DNA of 64,000 bases, taken from NCBI RefSeq assembly GCF_000010725.1, contig NC_013854.1, forward strand, positions 649,001-713,000, given 5' to 3'. This document shows positions 35,309-45,560 of this stretch, one piece after another. Within the stretch, counting starts at the first letter, position 1; each line of letters begins with the position of its first letter. A program made the translations under genes and the position numbers. The notes beneath the pieces are model-generated. The model made no database searches. It had not been told where the DNA came from and was given only the letters and a program-made list of their open reading frames with translations. The stretch is from Azospirillum sp. B510. Its GTDB lineage: Bacteria > Pseudomonadota > Alphaproteobacteria > Azospirillales > Azospirillaceae.

Positions 35309-36391
35309 TCAGCTCAACGGCGTGTCGAACAGATGGGCCTCGCCCTGGACATGGATGCGCACGCGGCTGCCGATCCGTGGCAGCTCCATGCTGGAATGGC
35401 GCAGCAGCAGCGGGCCGCGATGGCCCGGCGCATTTCCCAGCGAGACCGCGACCTTGCAGACCGAGCCGCCGAACTCGACGTCGATGACGCGTCCCCAGCC
35501 TCCGCCGGGCCCGCCGGCGCCATTGGCGGGAAGCTCATGGTCCTCCACCACCAGCCGGAGCTGTTCCGGGCGCAGCATGATCTCGGCGGCACCGCGCCGG
35601 GGACCGGCGGAAACCGCCAGCCGCCCGAGGCTGCACAGCGCCCAGCCATTCTCCAGCTCCGCCGGCAGGATGATGGCGTCGCCAAGGAAGGTCGCGGTCT
35701 CGCGGTCGCGCGGCCGGCGGTACAGCTCCTGGGGCGGGCCGACCTGGGTCAGGCGGCCTTCGCGCATCACCGCCACCTGATCGGCGAAGGACAGGGCCTC
35801 GGCCTGGTCGTGGGTGACGAGGATGGTGGCGATGCCGGCTTCGCACAGCACGCGGGCGACGGTGCGGCGCAGCGAGTCGCGCAGGCCGGTGTCGAGGGCG
35901 GAGAAGGGCTCGTCCAGCAGCATCAGCGCCGGCTTGCGGGCCAGCGCGCGGGCCAGTGCGACGCGCTGCTGCTGGCCGCCGGACAGCTCGTGCGGCCGGC
36001 GCTCCAGCATCTGCGGGCCGAGTTCCACCGCCTCCAGCAGTTCCAGGATCCGGCTGCGGCGGTTCGCATCGCTGCGGTCCAGGCCGAAGCCGATGTTGTC
36101 GGCGATGCTCAGATGCGGGAACAGGGCGCCGTCCTGCGGCACATAGCCGATGCCCCGGCGATGGGCCGGCACCATCTCGGCGCCATCGACCAGCGGGCGC
36201 CCGTCCAGCACGATCCGGCCGCCGTCGGCGGTCTCGAAGCCGGCGACGATGCGCAGCAGCGTGGTCTTGCCCGATCCGGAGCGGCCGACGATGGCGGTCC
36301 GGCTGCCGACGGGCACCGTCAGCTCGACATCCTCCAGCGCCACCGCGTCGCCATAACGCTTCGCCAGTCCCTGAACCTGAAGAAAACTCAT
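35309..36391 (-). CDS. ABC transporter ATP-binding protein, ferric/thiamine/spermidine-like (FbpC type)
   Basis: This 360-aa ATPase has Walker [13 protein letters not shown]-loop [13 protein letters not shown], signature [15 protein letters not shown], Walker [13 protein letters not shown] and the H-loop histidine in [12 protein letters not shown]-terminal TOBE-like domain (about 245-360) follows, with [15 protein letters not shown]. The match is best to the iron(III) FbpC/AfuC group. Its ATG overlaps the permease stop as ATGA. It is the last gene of the SBP-permease-ATPase unit, and 32 bp separate it from the convergent ligase gene. Confidence 0.92.
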   Translation of the reverse strand: MSFLQVQGLAKRYGDAVALEDVELTVPVGSRTAIVGRSGSGKTTLLRIVAGFETADGGRIVLDGRPLVDGAEMVPAHRRGIGYVPQDGALFPHLSIADNIGFGLDRSDANRRSRILELLEAVELGPQMLERRPHELSGGQQQRVALARALARKPALMLLDEPFSALDTGLRDSLRRTVARVLCEAGIATILVTHDQAEALSFADQVAVMREGRLTQVGPPQELYRRPRDRETATFLGDAIILPAELENGWALCSLGRLAVSAGPRRGAAEIMLRPEQLRLVVEDHELPANGAGGPGGGWGRVIDVEFGGSVCKVAVSLGNAPGHRGPLLLRHSSMELPRIGSRVRIHVQGEAHLFDTPLS

Positions 36392-37848
36392 CGTCCGGCG
36401 GCCCGCTTCGATTGGAGGTGGAGAAGGATCGTCATCGGCAGGGAGGCGGCGACCATCATCACCGCATAAGGGGCGGCGCCGGCATAGTCGATCTCGCTGG
36501 TCATCGCCCAGAATTCGGTGGCGAGCGTGCGCGTGCCGCTGGGCGCCAGCATCAGCGTCGCCGTCAGCTCGTTGGTGATGCCGAGCGCCACCATCGCCAT
36601 GCTGGCGGCGGCACCGGGGGCGGCGAGCCGGAAGGTGATCTGGCGCACCGCCTGCAACGGCGTCCGGCCCAGCGCCATGGCGGCGCGCTCCAGTTCGACC
36701 GGTGCCTGGGCGATGCTGGCGCGCAGCCCGACCAGGGCGCGCGGCAGGAACAGCAGCAGATAGGCCAGCAGCACGGTGCCGACGGTCTGGTAGAGCGGCA
36801 GGGCGACCCGCACGGTGATCGTCACCAGCGCCAGCGCCACCACCACGCCGGGCAGCGAGCCGACATAATAATGGCAGGCCTCCAGCACCCGCTGCAACCG
36901 GCCGGGGGCGCGCACCGACAGCCAGGCCATCGGTGCCGCGGCCAGCGTGGTCAGCAGCGCCCCGGCCAGCGCCAGCGCCATCGTTTGCAGGATGGCGCCG
37001 CCGATGTCGGCTCCCTGCCAGATGCGGGCGCCGCCGATGGCGAGCCAGCGGCCGAGCGTCAGCATCGGCACGCCCAGCGCCAGCGCCGCGAACAGCAGCG
37101 GGATCAGCAGGCAGGGCAGGGCGGCGCGGCCGAGTCTCGCCGGGGCGGCCCGCCGCGCGGCGCCGCTGCCGACGCGGGCATAGCGCTCCCGGCCGCGCAG
37201 CAGCAGCTCGCCGCCCATCAGCCCCAGGCAGAGCAGCACCAGCACGCCGGCCAGCATGTTCGCCGCCGGTCCGTTGTAGGCCGACTGGAACTGGTCGACG
37301 ATCGCCGTGGTGAAGGTGTCGAACTGGATCATCACATAGAGGCCGTATTCGGCCAGCAGATGCAGCCCGATCAGCAGGCAGCCGCCGCAGACCGCCAGCC
37401 GCAGCTGCGGCAGGACCACCGTCAGGAACACCCGCCAGGGACCATGGCCGAGCGAGGCGGCGACATCCTCCATCGTCGGGTCGAGCCGGCGCAGCTGCGC
37501 CGCCACCGGCAGATAGAGGAAGGGGGAATAGGCCAGGACCGAGACCAGGACGGCGGCGGCCAGACCATGCAGGCCGGGGGCGACGGTGACCCAGGCATAG
37601 CTGTGGACGAAGGCGGGGACCGCCAGCGGCGCCACCGCCAGCCAGGCCCAGAAGCGCCGTCCGGGCAGGTCGGACCGCTCGGTCAGCCAGGCCAGCGTCA
37701 CCGCCACCACCACCGACAGCGGCAGGGTCAGCAGGACCAGCAGCAGCGTGTTGACCAGCAATTCGCCGACCCGGCGGCGGAAGACCAGTGCCACCACCGT
37801 GTCCCATCCGGTCTGGATGGTGATCCACAGCACGAAGGCGAGCGGCAT
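36388..37848 (-). CDS. ABC transporter permease, two-domain ferric type (FbpB-like); start uncertain
   Basis: The protein is at least 486 aa and has about twelve membrane segments in two fused BPD_transp_1 halves. EAA-type loops read [24 protein letters not shown] (in parts) and [25 protein letters not shown]. The first ATG falls in the middle of the first membrane helix. The open frame continues upstream through about 70 more codons ([18 protein letters not shown] directly before and over it) without any ATG, GTG or TTG. The true start is therefore non-canonical (ATC or CTG codons exist), or a frameshift links it to an upstream ATG near 38071. It imports iron or a similar solute across the inner membrane. 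Confidence 0.85.
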   Translation of the reverse strand: MPLAFVLWITIQTGWDTVVALVFRRRVGELLVNTLLLVLLTLPLSVVVAVTLAWLTERSDLPGRRFWAWLAVAPLAVPAFVHSYAWVTVAPGLHGLAAAVLVSVLAYSPFLYLPVAAQLRRLDPTMEDVAASLGHGPWRVFLTVVLPQLRLAVCGGCLLIGLHLLAEYGLYVMIQFDTFTTAIVDQFQSAYNGPAANMLAGVLVLLCLGLMGGELLLRGRERYARVGSGAARRAAPARLGRAALPCLLIPLLFAALALGVPMLTLGRWLAIGGARIWQGADIGGAILQTMALALAGALLTTLAAAPMAWLSVRAPGRLQRVLEACHYYVGSLPGVVVALALVTITVRVALPLYQTVGTVLLAYLLLFLPRALVGLRASIAQAPVELERAAMALGRTPLQAVRQITFRLAAPGAAASMAMVALGITNELTATLMLAPSGTRTLATEFWAMTSEIDYAGAAPYAVMMVAASLPMTILLHLQSKRAAGR

Positions 37849-38089
37849 GAGGGCCAGCGCCGCGACCAGCGCGGTGACGGCGAGGACGGGCGGCGACGGG
37901 CGGCCGGTTCCCCGTGCCGTGACCAGCGGTGCGGCGGCCCGGAACGCGGTCCGCTTGCGGAGCGGCGGGGATGGCGATTGTTGTGGGGGAAAAGCGATGG
38001 CGGCGGACTCCGGAACCGGCCCCGTCCGGGTGGACGGGGCTGGACTGCCGTCGCCCGCGGCCCGATGCCACGGGCGACGGCAGTAGGGA

Positions 38090-39133
38090 TTACAGCAGGC
38101 CGGCCGCGGTCATCAAGTCGGTGACAGCCTTATTGTTGAGCGCCTCCGGCTTGACCTTCGGGGCCTGGAGCTTGTCGAGCGGTTCCAGCCTGGCATTGGA
38201 GGCGACGCCGCTGGCCACGGCATATTCGTAGGAATCGCCGTCGCGCAGCACTTCCTGCCCGCCCTTGCCGGTCAGGAACCTCACGAAGGCCTCGGCCTCG
38301 CGCTTGTTCTTGCTGGAGGCCAGGACGCCGGCGCCGGAGATGCTGACGAAGGCGCCGGGATCGCCGTTGCGGAAATAATGCAGGGCGACGTTCTTGCTGT
38401 TCTCGCCGCCGGTGCGGGCCTGATCGCCGACGTAATAGTAATGGTAGATCACCGCCCCTTCGATCTCGCCGGCATTCACCGCCTTCATGGCGACGCTGTT
38501 GCCGCGATAGGGCTTGGCGTTCTCCTTCATCGCCTTCAGCCAGGAGGCGGTGGCCGTCTCGCCCTTCAGTTGGAGGAGCGCGCCGACGATGGCCTGGAAG
38601 TCGGCCCCGGCCGGCGAGGCGGCCCAGCGGCCCTTCCATTCGGGGGTGGCGAGGTCGAGCAGCGACTTCGGCAGCTTGTCCCGGGTCAGCTTGCCGGTGT
38701 TGTAGGCGAAGACGGTGGAACGGGCGGCGATGCCGACCCAATGGCCGTTGGCCGGGCGGAAATTCTCCGGCACCGAGGCCAGCGTCTCGGCGCCGAGCGG
38801 CGCGAACAGCCCGGCATTGTCGACCAGCGCCATCGCCGGCGAATTCTCGGTCAGGAACACGTCGGCGGGGGAGGCGGCGCCCTCCTGCACGATCTGGTTC
38901 CCCAGCTCCATGTCGCTGCCGTTGCGCACGGTCACCTTGATGCCGGTCTCGCGGCTGAAGCGCTCCACCCATTCCTTGGCCAGGCTGGCGTGCTGGGCGT
39001 TGTAGACCGTGATTCCCTCGGCGCTGGGTGCCGTCTGGGCGGAAGCCGACCCGGTGAGGGCCGCGACCGGCAGGGCGGCGAGCGCCGTGGCGAGGGAGAG
39101 CGAGCGGATGAACCGGGAGCGGGAGATCTTCAT
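38090..39133 (-). CDS. ABC transporter periplasmic substrate-binding protein, iron(III) type
   Basis: This 347-aa protein starts MKISRSRF after AGAGGTTGGA. It has a Sec signal ([17 protein letters not shown], cleaved near residue 30). The FutA/FbpA-like core includes [40 protein letters not shown] and the tyrosine-rich [15 protein letters not shown], whose tyrosines are the expected metal ligands. It is first in the operon with permease and ATPase. An AT-poor divergent gap of 287 bp separates it from metY. No Fur box was recognised. Confidence 0.9.
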   Translation of the reverse strand: MKISRSRFIRSLSLATALAALPVAALTGSASAQTAPSAEGITVYNAQHASLAKEWVERFSRETGIKVTVRNGSDMELGNQIVQEGAASPADVFLTENSPAMALVDNAGLFAPLGAETLASVPENFRPANGHWVGIAARSTVFAYNTGKLTRDKLPKSLLDLATPEWKGRWAASPAGADFQAIVGALLQLKGETATASWLKAMKENAKPYRGNSVAMKAVNAGEIEGAVIYHYYYVGDQARTGGENSKNVALHYFRNGDPGAFVSISGAGVLASSKNKREAEAFVRFLTGKGGQEVLRDGDSYEYAVASGVASNARLEPLDKLQAPKVKPEALNNKAVTDLMTAAGLL

Positions 39134-39367
39134 TCCAACCTCTTTTGCGGGCGGGCTGGCCTTTCGGGCCGCGCCATCCCCGCCTTTTAGTCCTTCCCTC
39201 GGCTTGCTGCAACTTGTTCTCATTCGCGCGATTTTGGCCGTTCGTCTTCGCGTCGGCCGATCCAACCGCCTTGACGCGCGCGTGAGGTGTCCATAGGCTT
39301 GCCCACCGTCGATACCGCTGGAACGCGGGTTGAACAGGGCTGGCAAATAAAAAGCTGAAAAGCGGGG

Positions 39368-39399
39368 AAAGGGCCGTTCCACCATGGGCGGCCCTTTTT
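39368..39399 (+). terminator. Intrinsic terminator 21 nt before metY (attenuator candidate)
   Basis: AAAGGGCCG (39368-39376) pairs with CGGCCCTTT (39389-39397) around a 12-nt loop, and five Ts run 39395-39399. No + strand gene precedes it for more than 4 kb, and only 21 nt lie between it and the metY ATG. It can therefore hardly serve as anything but a control on metY transcription itself. Known SAM riboswitches act this way upstream of metY in alphaproteobacteria. I could not match the SAM-II consensus with confidence. Confidence 0.75.
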
Positions 39400-39420
39400 C
39401 AACATCAAGGGGAGGGGGGC

Positions 39421-40746
39421 ATGGCGGGCGCCAAGTTCCTGAAGTTCGACACGCAGAGCCTTCATGCGGGTCAAAGGCCCGATCCGGCGACCGGGGCGCG
39501 GGCGGTCCCGATCCATCTGACCTCCTCCTATGTCTTCGACGACGTCGACCAGGCGGCGGCGCTGTTCAATCTGGAGCGGCCGGGCCACATCTATTCGCGC
39601 ATCTCCAACCCCACTGTCGCGGTGCTGGAGGAGCGGCTGGCGACCCTGGAGGGTGGCGTGGGCGCGGTCTGCACCGCCAGCGGCCAGGCGGCGCTGACGC
39701 TGGCGATCATGACGCTGATGGGGGCGGGCGGGCATATCGTCGCCTCCTCCTCGATCTATGGCGGCAGCCGTAACCTGCTGGCCTATACGCTGCCGCGATT
39801 CGGCATCACCACCAGCTTCGTCCATCCACGCGACTTCGATGGCATCCGCGCGGCGATCCGCCCGGAGACCCGGCTGGTCTTCGGCGAGGTGCTGGGCAAT
39901 CCGGGGCTGGAGGTGCTGGACCTGCCGAAGGTCGCGGCGATCGCGCATGAGGCCGGCATTCCCCTGCTGATCGACTCGACCTTCACCACCCCCTATCTCT
40001 GCCGGCCCTTCGAGCATGGCGCCGATCTGGTCATGCATTCCTGCACCAAGTGGCTGGGCGGGCACGGCACCGTCATCGGCGGCGTGGTGATCGACGGCGG
40101 CCGTTTCGACTGGGAGGCGTCCGGCGGCTTCCCGACCCTGACCGAGCCCTATGCCGGCTATCACGGCATCGATTTCGCCGAGGAATACGGCCCCGCCGCC
40201 TTCATCGCCCGCGCCCGCGCCGAGGGGCTGCGCGATTTCGGCGCCTGCATGAGCCCGATGAACGCCTTCCAGATCCTTCAGGGGGTGGAAACCCTGCCGC
40301 TGCGGATGAAGGGGCACATCCACAACACCCGCAAGATCGTCGGCTTCCTGGAAGGGGAGCTGTATGCCGAGAAGGGGGCCGTCGCCTGGGTCTCCTATCC
40401 GGAACTGGTGGATCATCCCGACCATGCGCTGGCCGCCCGGCTGCTGCCGCAGGGGGCCGGCTCCATCATCTCCTTCGGCATCCGGCCCGGCGCTCAAGGC
40501 GGTGGCCGCGAGGCCGGGCGCCGCTTCATCGAGTCGCTGAGCCTGTTCTCGCACCTCGCCAATGTCGGCGACGCCAAGTCGCTGGTGATCCATCCCGCCA
40601 GCACCACCCATGCCCAGCTCGATGCCGAGGCGCTCGCCGCCGCCGGGGTGGGGGAGGACATGATCCGCCTGTCCATCGGGCTGGAGGATTGCGACGACCT
40701 GATCGACGACCTGAAGCAGGCGCTGCGCGCCGCCACCAAGGGCTGA
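39421..40746 (+). CDS. metY: O-acetylhomoserine aminocarboxypropyltransferase (sulfhydrylase)
   Basis: The 441-aa PLP enzyme of the Cys/Met metabolism class has [13 protein letters not shown] at the start, [21 protein letters not shown], and the PLP lysine at residue 210 in [16 protein letters not shown]. The C-terminal block is [26 protein letters not shown]. It makes homocysteine from O-acetylhomoserine and sulfide in methionine synthesis. AGGGGAGGGG precedes the ATG. An apparent attenuator lies in the leader. It is followed 10 nt later by an alpha/beta hydrolase. Confidence 0.95.
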   Translation: MAGAKFLKFDTQSLHAGQRPDPATGARAVPIHLTSSYVFDDVDQAAALFNLERPGHIYSRISNPTVAVLEERLATLEGGVGAVCTASGQAALTLAIMTLMGAGGHIVASSSIYGGSRNLLAYTLPRFGITTSFVHPRDFDGIRAAIRPETRLVFGEVLGNPGLEVLDLPKVAAIAHEAGIPLLIDSTFTTPYLCRPFEHGADLVMHSCTKWLGGHGTVIGGVVIDGGRFDWEASGGFPTLTEPYAGYHGIDFAEEYGPAAFIARARAEGLRDFGACMSPMNAFQILQGVETLPLRMKGHIHNTRKIVGFLEGELYAEKGAVAWVSYPELVDHPDHALAARLLPQGAGSIISFGIRPGAQGGGREAGRRFIESLSLFSHLANVGDAKSLVIHPASTTHAQLDAEALAAAGVGEDMIRLSIGLEDCDDLIDDLKQALRAATKG

Positions 40747-40756
40747 GGGCCGCGCC

Positions 40757-41620
40757 ATGCAGCTGACCGTCAACGGAACCCCCGTCTTCGTCCACACCGG
40801 CGGCCGGGAGATCGATCCGGCGCGTCCCCCCGCCCGTCCCGCAGTGGTGCTGATCCATGGCGCCGGCATGGACCACGGCGTGTGGAGCCTGCAAAGCCGC
40901 TATCTGGCCCACCATGGCCGTTCGGTCCTGGCGGTCGATCTGCCGGGCCATGGCCGCTCCGGCGGCGAGCCGCTGGGCAGCATCGCCGCCCTGGCCGACT
41001 GGGTGGTCGCCCTGCTGGACGCCGCCGGGCTGGAGCGGGCGGCGCTGGTCGGTCATTCCATGGGCGCTCTGGTGGCGCTGGACGCCGCCGCCCGCCATGG
41101 CGGCCGGGTCGAGTCGGTCGCCCTGCTGGGCGTGGCGGAGCGGATGCCGGTCCATCCCGACCTGCTGGCCGCCGCCCGGGCCGGCGAGCAATCGGCCACC
41201 GGGGCGGCCACTGGGGCGGCCACCGGGGCGGCCATCGAGATGGTGATCGGCTGGGGGTTCGGTCCGCGCGGCCATGGCGGTGCCCAGGGCGGCGGCTGCC
41301 CCATTCCGGGGCTGGCGCTGATTCCCGGCGGACGCCGGTTGATGGCGTCGCTGCGGCCCGGAGTGCTGGGGGTCGATCTGGCGGCCTGCGATGCCTATGC
41401 GCGCGGGGCCGAGGCGGCGGCGGCGCTCGGCTGCCCGGCGCTGTTCCTGCTGGGGGCGCTCGACAGGATGACGCCGGCCAAGGCCGGGCGGTCGCTGGCG
41501 GCCCGCGTCAAAACGGCGCAGGTGGTCGTCCTGCCCCAGACCGGGCACATGGTGATGAGCGAGGCTCCCGACGCGGTGCTGGAGGCGTTGACGCCCTTCC
41601 TGTCCCTGCGGCGGGAATGA
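40757..41620 (+). CDS. Alpha/beta hydrolase
   Basis: The 287-aa enzyme has VVLIHGAGMDHGVW (oxyanion), VDLPGHGRSGG, the nucleophile elbow LVGHSMGALVAL, an acid strand FLLGALDRMTP and the catalytic His in PQTGHMVMSEAP, so a complete triad. A lid region near residues 145-160 carries a threefold ATGA repeat. The family includes esterases and C-C hydrolases; the substrate cannot be told. It follows metY by 10 nt and is likely co-transcribed, which might point to an acyl-ester in methionine metabolism, a weak inference. Confidence 0.88.
   Translation: MQLTVNGTPVFVHTGGREIDPARPPARPAVVLIHGAGMDHGVWSLQSRYLAHHGRSVLAVDLPGHGRSGGEPLGSIAALADWVVALLDAAGLERAALVGHSMGALVALDAAARHGGRVESVALLGVAERMPVHPDLLAAARAGEQSATGAATGAATGAAIEMVIGWGFGPRGHGGAQGGGCPIPGLALIPGGRRLMASLRPGVLGVDLAACDAYARGAEAAAALGCPALFLLGALDRMTPAKAGRSLAARVKTAQVVVLPQTGHMVMSEAPDAVLEALTPFLSLRRE
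41194..41229 (+). repeat. 12-bp tandem repeat inside the alpha/beta hydrolase gene
   Basis: GGCCACCGGGGC is repeated three times head to tail, the middle copy with one change. A fourth partial copy follows. It encodes (ATGA)n in frame, so expansion or contraction would alter a loop length without disrupting the frame. Confidence 0.85.
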
Positions 41621-41744
41621 TGGGGCCGGAGCCGGCGCGCCGGGTCGGGGTCGACCCTGACATGAACCATTAACGCCCCTTGATTACCCTGGATGGTGGG
41701 ACCGCATCCGTCCCGCCATCGTCAGCAGGGTTGGGGGTGCCGTC

Positions 41745-43382
41745 ATGCCATCGGACGATTGCCGTCAGGCCGCCACCCGCGACGCCCAGGGCGATCCCGG
41801 TCAAGCCGATCCTGGTCATCCTGACCTGGATGACCTGATCGCCCTGGCGAAGCTGCTGCGCGTCAGCAAGGCCCGCTACCGCACGCTGTTGGAGGCGGTG
41901 CCGGTCGGCATTCTGCATGCCGACGCCGGTGGCCGGGTGCTGTTCGTCAATTCCCGGCTGGCCGGCATCACCGGGCTGTCGCCCGACCGTTTGCTCGGCG
42001 CCGGCTGGCTCGACGCCGTCCATCCCGAGGACCGGGCGCGGGTCGCGGCGGATTGGCGGATCGAACCGGCCGGAGAGGGTCGTTCCGCGCCGCGCTCCAC
42101 CGATTTCCGTTTCCACGACCCCGATGGGGAGGGTGCCGAGCGTCGCGTGCTGTGCCAGCGCGTCGCCCTGGAGGAGGGCGGCTTCATCGCCACCGTCACC
42201 GATGTCAGCGAATATGTGCATACCGCGAACGCCCTGCGACTGTCGGAGGCGCGCAATGAAGGGATTCTCGACACCGTCGCCGAGGCGATCCTGACCATCG
42301 ACGAGGCCGGTATCCTGATCAGCTTCAACCGCGCGGCGGAGGCGATGTTCGGTGTCGTGGCCGACGATGTGCTGTGGCGCCCGCTTGGCCGTCTGATCCC
42401 CCTGGCCGATCTGCTGGAGGCGGGGGGAGAGCGGCTGGACTTCGCGCCCGGCCAGACGATGGCGCTGGTCACCCGTGACCGGGCGGCGGAGGCGGAGCGT
42501 GCCGACGGCACCCGCTTCCCGGTGGAGTTGTCGGTCAGCGCCAGCGAGGTGGAGGGGCGGCGGCTCTACACCGCCATCCTCCGCGACGTGACCGAACGGC
42601 GTCGGGCCGAGGCCGAACTGCTGGCGGCCAAGGCGGCGGCGGAGGCCGGCGACCGCGCCAAATCTACCTTCATCGCCGTCATGAGCCATGAGCTGCGCAC
42701 CCCGCTGAACGCGGTGATCGGCTTTTCCCAGCTGCTGGAGCTCCAGGCCGGGGATGCCGCAGGCGACGGGCAACTGCTGAGCTGTGTCGACGCGATCGGT
42801 CAGGCCGGACGGCGGCTGCTGGCGATCATCGACGACATTCTCGACATGGCGCGCGTCGAATCCGGGGGACTGTCGCTGTCCGAGGGGGTGGTGGATCTGT
42901 TCGCGCTCGTCGAGCGCTGCGTGGCCGACCTGCGCTTCCAGGCCACCCGCCAGGGGGTGACGGTGTCGGTCGCGCTCGACGGCGATCTGCCGCCGCTCCG
43001 TGGCGACTGGCGGCGCCTGGGGCAGGCGCTGGGCAACCTGCTGTCCAACGCCATCAAGTTCAGCCATCCGGGGGCGGAGGTCGCCCTGGCGGCGGCGATC
43101 GCCGAGGATGGCTGGGTGGAGCTGTCGGTGCGCGACCAGGGCGTCGGCATGCGGCCGGAGGACATCGACAGGGCGCTGGCGCCCTTCGCGCAGATCGATC
43201 AGGCGGCGACGCATCATCACGAGGGTGTCGGGCTGGGGCTGCCATTGGCGCGGCGTCTGGTCGAGGCTCATGGCGGCGTGCTGCGGCTGGACAGCGCGCC
43301 GGGCCTGGGCTGCACGGCCACGCTCCGTCTGCCGCCGTCGCGCATCATGACCGTCGAGGAACTGCTGGCGTCCCTGTCCTGA
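41745..43382 (+). CDS. PAS-domain sensor histidine kinase
   Basis: This 545-aa kinase has no membrane segment, so it is probably cytosolic. PAS 1 (about 45-155) has VGILHADAGGRVLFVNSRLAGITG and VHPEDRARV. PAS 2 (about 165-285) has ILTIDEAGILISFNRAAEAMFG. The HisKA domain has the phosphorylated His315 in MSHELRTPLNAVIGFS. The HATPase domain has the N box LGNLLSNAIKFSHPG and G boxes DQGVGM and GVGLGLPLARRLVEAHGG. No response regulator is adjacent, so it is an orphan kinase. The ligand of the PAS domains is unknown. A 124-nt gap precedes it. Confidence 0.93.
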   Translation: MPSDDCRQAATRDAQGDPGQADPGHPDLDDLIALAKLLRVSKARYRTLLEAVPVGILHADAGGRVLFVNSRLAGITGLSPDRLLGAGWLDAVHPEDRARVAADWRIEPAGEGRSAPRSTDFRFHDPDGEGAERRVLCQRVALEEGGFIATVTDVSEYVHTANALRLSEARNEGILDTVAEAILTIDEAGILISFNRAAEAMFGVVADDVLWRPLGRLIPLADLLEAGGERLDFAPGQTMALVTRDRAAEAERADGTRFPVELSVSASEVEGRRLYTAILRDVTERRRAEAELLAAKAAAEAGDRAKSTFIAVMSHELRTPLNAVIGFSQLLELQAGDAAGDGQLLSCVDAIGQAGRRLLAIIDDILDMARVESGGLSLSEGVVDLFALVERCVADLRFQATRQGVTVSVALDGDLPPLRGDWRRLGQALGNLLSNAIKFSHPGAEVALAAAIAEDGWVELSVRDQGVGMRPEDIDRALAPFAQIDQAATHHHEGVGLGLPLARRLVEAHGGVLRLDSAPGLGCTATLRLPPSRIMTVEELLASLS

Positions 43383-43465
43383 TCCGGCGACCGCTCTGGC
43401 CTGATCCGTCCGGATGTGCCAGAAGCTGACCGCAGAGGTGTCAGCTTGGGAAAGGCAGGTGTGCG

Positions 43466-44194
43466 ATGGCCGGTCCGGATGGGCGCAAGGATGCGGTGGT
43501 GCTGGTCAGTGGCGGGCTCGATTCGACCACGGTGCTCGCCATCGCCAAGGCCGAGGGCTATCGGGTCAACGCGCTCAGTTTCCGCTACGGCCAACGCCAT
43601 TCGGTGGAGTTGGAGGCGGCCCGGCGGGTGGTCGCGGCGATGGGGGTCGAGCGGCATGTGATCGCCGACATCGACCTGCGCGCCTTCGGCGGTTCGGCCC
43701 TGACCGACGCCATCGCCGTGCCGAAGCATGACAGCGCCGCCGATCTGGAGGCCGAACTGGGGCAGGGCATCCCGGTGACCTATGTGCCGGCGCGCAACAC
43801 CGTCTTCCTGTCCTTCGCGCTGGCCTGGGCCGAGACATTGGGGGCGTCCGACCTGTTCATCGGCGTCAACGCCCTGGATTACTCCGGCTATCCCGACTGC
43901 CGGCCCGAATATATCGCGGCCTTCGAGACACTGGCCAATCTGGCCACCAAGGCGGGGGTGGAGGGCGGCAGCCGGTTCCGCATCCATGCGCCGCTGATGA
44001 CCCTGGACAAGGCCGCCATCGTCCGTCGTGGGCTGGAACTGGGGGTGGACTATAGCCTGACCCATTCCTGCTACGACCCGACGCCGGCGGGCCTATCCTG
44101 CGGGGCTTGCGACAGCTGCCTGTTGCGCCTGAAGGGTTTTTCCGAAGCTGGAACGACCGATCCGATTCATTACGATACCGGAAAGAATGCCTGA
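43466..44194 (+). CDS. queC: 7-cyano-7-deazaguanine synthase
   Basis: The 242-aa enzyme has the ATP PP-loop [18 protein letters not shown] (residues 10-27), [45 protein letters not shown] and the zinc site [21 protein letters not shown]. It converts carboxydeazaguanine to preQ0 in queuosine synthesis. No queD, queE or queF lies nearby. Its leader (83 nt) has no preQ1-riboswitch look. It ends 27 bp from the convergent tctC gene. Confidence 0.96.
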   Translation: MAGPDGRKDAVVLVSGGLDSTTVLAIAKAEGYRVNALSFRYGQRHSVELEAARRVVAAMGVERHVIADIDLRAFGGSALTDAIAVPKHDSAADLEAELGQGIPVTYVPARNTVFLSFALAWAETLGASDLFIGVNALDYSGYPDCRPEYIAAFETLANLATKAGVEGGSRFRIHAPLMTLDKAAIVRRGLELGVDYSLTHSCYDPTPAGLSCGACDSCLLRLKGFSEAGTTDPIHYDTGKNA

Positions 44195-44221
44195 CCGATC
44201 GGATCGTTCCGATAGCGTTTC

Positions 44222-45229
44222 TTATTTCCAGGGCGTCTCGGCCCACAGCTTGCGGAAGTCGCTGTCGAGCTGGGTCAGCTCGGCGGCGAAGGCGTCGGGG
44301 GCGACGATGCGCAGCGGCTGGAAGGTCTCGCGGGCCTTGGCCTGGAATTCCGGATCCATGGCGGCCTTGGTGATCGCATCGATCAGGGTGCCGCGAATTT
44401 CCGGCGGCAGGCCCTTCGGCGCGCCGATGCCGCGCATCGACACCATGTCGATGGCATAGCCCTGCTCGCGGAAGGTCGGCAGGTCCGGCGCCATGTCCCA
44501 ACGCGACCGGCTCATCACCCCCAGCATCCGCACCGGGTCGCCGCCGGCCAGGCCGCGCAGCCCCTCGCCCAGATTCTGGTTGGTGATCTGGATGTGCTGG
44601 CCCAGCATCGCGCGGTAATTCTCCGCGCTGCCGGGGAAGGGGACATGGGTCAGATGGACTCCGGCCTGCCGCTCCAGCAGCACCATCGCGAGATGGTCGT
44701 CCGAACCGATCCCGGTGGTGCCGACGGTCAGGGTGCGCGGATTGGCCTTGGCGTGGTTGACCACATCGGCGACGGTGTGGAAGGGGCTGTCGGCGCGGAC
44801 GGTCATCACGCCCGGGTCGTCGATGACGTTCACCAGAGGATCCAGCCGGTCCAGGCCATAGCGGGCCTGGCGTTCGATCGGGATGGTGATCAGGTTGGGC
44901 GTGTTGATGAAGCCGATGGTGTAGCCGTCGGGAGCGGCGTCGGCGATGGCGGCGAAGCCGATCTCGCCGCCGGCGCCCGGACGGTTCAGCACCACGATCC
45001 GCGCGCCGCCCAGATTGCGCTCGATGTAGGGCGCCAGCATGCGGGCGGTCACGTCGGTCGAGCCGCCGGCCCCATAGGCGACGATCATGGTGATCGGCTT
45101 TTCCGGATAGGCGGCCTGGAGCGCCGGGCTGGCGCCGGCGCTCAGGATCAGGCCCGCCAACGCCATGCCGGCGAAGGACGCGGCTCGGCGGCAGGCCGCG
45201 CGCAGGAAGTGGGTCGCTGCTGTCATCAT
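44222..45229 (-). CDS. tctC: Tripartite tricarboxylate transporter substrate-binding protein (Bug/TctC family)
   Basis: The 335-aa protein begins with two adjacent ATGs after AGAGGGAAAG, then a signal peptide (ASFAGMALAGLILSAGASPALQA). The core has YPEKPITMIVAYGAGGSTDVTARMLAP and VVLNRPGAGGEIGFAAIADAAPDGYTIG, the carboxylate-binding loops of the Bug family, and a C-terminal PPEIRGTLIDAITKAAMDPEF. It captures citrate-like or other carboxylates in the periplasm for the TctAB permease. It is divergent from tctBA across a 331-bp region. Confidence 0.93.
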   Translation of the reverse strand: MMTAATHFLRAACRRAASFAGMALAGLILSAGASPALQAAYPEKPITMIVAYGAGGSTDVTARMLAPYIERNLGGARIVVLNRPGAGGEIGFAAIADAAPDGYTIGFINTPNLITIPIERQARYGLDRLDPLVNVIDDPGVMTVRADSPFHTVADVVNHAKANPRTLTVGTTGIGSDDHLAMVLLERQAGVHLTHVPFPGSAENYRAMLGQHIQITNQNLGEGLRGLAGGDPVRMLGVMSRSRWDMAPDLPTFREQGYAIDMVSMRGIGAPKGLPPEIRGTLIDAITKAAMDPEFQAKARETFQPLRIVAPDAFAAELTQLDSDFRKLWAETPWK

Positions 45230-45560
45230 CTTTCCCTCTGATTTTTCTGATCGGCTTATTGGGGCCCCTGACCAGGGTCGCGCCCCCGGATATACGCGTG
45301 TATGATCGGATGAAATCCGTATCCATGCGAGCAATTTGACGCTGATGCCCAAGCAAAAATCCGATGAAGTGCCGATTGATCCGGATTTATAAGGGCGCAT
45401 TGATGGGATGATTCGACCAAGAGGGGTGTATCTTCCGAAGCTTGCGCAACTCCATCGGCGAAAGAGGCTTGGGGGCGGATCGGCGGAGGTGGCCGGCCGC
45501 AGCACAGGCGTCCCGCCTCGTTGAAGCAGAGGTCGCGGCCAGCGATCCCGTCGCCATCAC
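45230..45560. promoter_or_regulatory. tctC / tctBA divergent control region
   Basis: These 331 bp must carry promoters for both transport units. The notable motif is ATACGCGTGTAT (about 45292-45303), an imperfect palindrome within a GGATA...TATCC frame (45288-45324). This could be an operator. I do not see a convincing promoter pair or a small gene. Base composition is lower in G+C than the neighbours. Confidence 0.35.

Noticed and set aside
35309..38071. A 920-codon minus-strand frame covering the permease and ATPase
   Set aside because: Only its last 360 codons are real (the ATPase). The rest is the permease gene read in the wrong frame. It is kept only as a possible source of an upstream start for the permease.
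39250..39400. SAM-II riboswitch upstream of metY
   Set aside because: Fragments such as GGCTTGCCCAC and CGCTGGAA loosely recall parts of the consensus, but the conserved core and pseudoknot could not be assembled. Left as an attenuator of unknown ligand.
45292..45303. CRISPR or phage attachment site at the tctC/tctB palindrome
   Set aside because: There is a single short palindrome only. No repeats with spacers, no integrase and no tRNA are nearby.
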